From contig CM052356.1 of the NCBI GenBank assembly GCA_028551475.1, positions 26,191,884-26,255,883 on the forward strand: 64,000 nucleotides of DNA, in the 5' to 3' direction. Within the stretch, counting starts at the first letter, position 1. Each line of letters begins with the position of its first letter. This document shows, piece after piece, positions 63,909 through 64,000 of this stretch. The notes under the pieces were generated by a model. It saw nothing but the letters and a program-made list of their open reading frames with translations, was not told where the DNA came from and did no database searches. The DNA is from Casuarina equisetifolia. Lineage: Eukaryota; Streptophyta; Magnoliopsida; Fagales; Casuarinaceae. The translations under genes and the position numbers were made by a program.

Positions 63909-64000
63909 TCAGCCATCATCAATGACAGTGACTCTCAGAGAAAGGTATGAAAAATCACTGGCTTCAAGTCCATCAAGGCCACTAATAATACCTGGTAGAA
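63909..64000 (-). CDS. Possible coding end entering at window edge (partial)
   Basis: From the window edge a - strand frame reads GIISGLDGLEASDFSYLS and closes with TGA at 63909. It looks coding. It is either the end of a gene continuing beyond 64000, or an exon whose splice signals I cannot place. Its relation to the frame at 63531-63719 is unclear. Confidence 0.3.
   Translation of the reverse strand, partial: LPGIISGLDGLEASDFSYLSLRVTVIDDG

Overview
The window is AT-rich plant nuclear DNA. Canonical GT-AG introns, plant-specific gene families (LOB-domain, INDETERMINATE-DOMAIN, NHL/LEA-2, SQD1, plant-type delta-8 sphingolipid desaturase) and decayed Copia, CACTA-like and pararetroviral insertions point to a eudicot, probably a perennial with a moderately repetitive genome. 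The sequence alone does not identify the species. I found no tRNA, rRNA or CRISPR and no prokaryotic features.

Eight protein-coding genes can be modelled. On the + strand: an alkaline-ceramidase-family membrane protein (84-4431, six exons), an NHL13-like LEA-2 protein (6838-7629, one exon) and the sulfolipid enzyme SQD1 (30867-32720, two coding exons plus an inferred 5'-UTR intron). On the - strand: a LOB-domain transcription factor (20991-21656), a cytochrome-b5-fused delta-8 sphingolipid desaturase (23302-24645), an alpha/beta hydrolase (38172-43240, seven exons), a mitochondrial FTSH4-type AAA protease (44181-50240, seven exons) and an IDD zinc-finger factor (55256-57375, three exons). All splice models were read by eye, checked for GT/AG and reading phase, and give full-length proteins. 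At 63.5-64 kb the 3' end of one more - strand gene may be entering the window.

The repeats lie in three blocks. (1) 9.7-19.3 kb: a dead Copia retrotransposon with both LTRs, a corrupted primer-binding site and recognisable gag, integrase, RT and RNase H remnants. Its RT is split by about 2.9 kb of foreign DNA that contains a 1.63-kb solo LTR with a perfect 5-bp target duplication (GTATG). A second Copia RT fragment follows, carrying internal 62-bp x3 and 54-bp x2 duplications. (2) 25.9-26.7 kb: a CACTA-like non-autonomous element. (3) 33.2-38.0 kb: a decayed reverse-transcribing element without visible LTRs or integrase, best read as an endogenous pararetrovirus (Caulimoviridae type), with a TATA-type promoter remnant at its 3' end.

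Three genes act on membrane lipids (ceramide hydrolysis, sphingoid-base desaturation, plastid sulfolipid synthesis), but they are spaced and oriented independently, so this is a loose neighbourhood and not an operon-like cluster. The most striking non-coding structures are a 30-base G run inside an FTSH4 intron 43 bases from a splice donor, a second G run upstream of the IDD gene, and two separate tandem-repeat families inside the putative SQD1 leader intron. I see no clear undescribed biological system. The best leads are the nested solo LTR, the pararetroviral relic with its promoter, and several GC-rich islands with unassigned reading frames.
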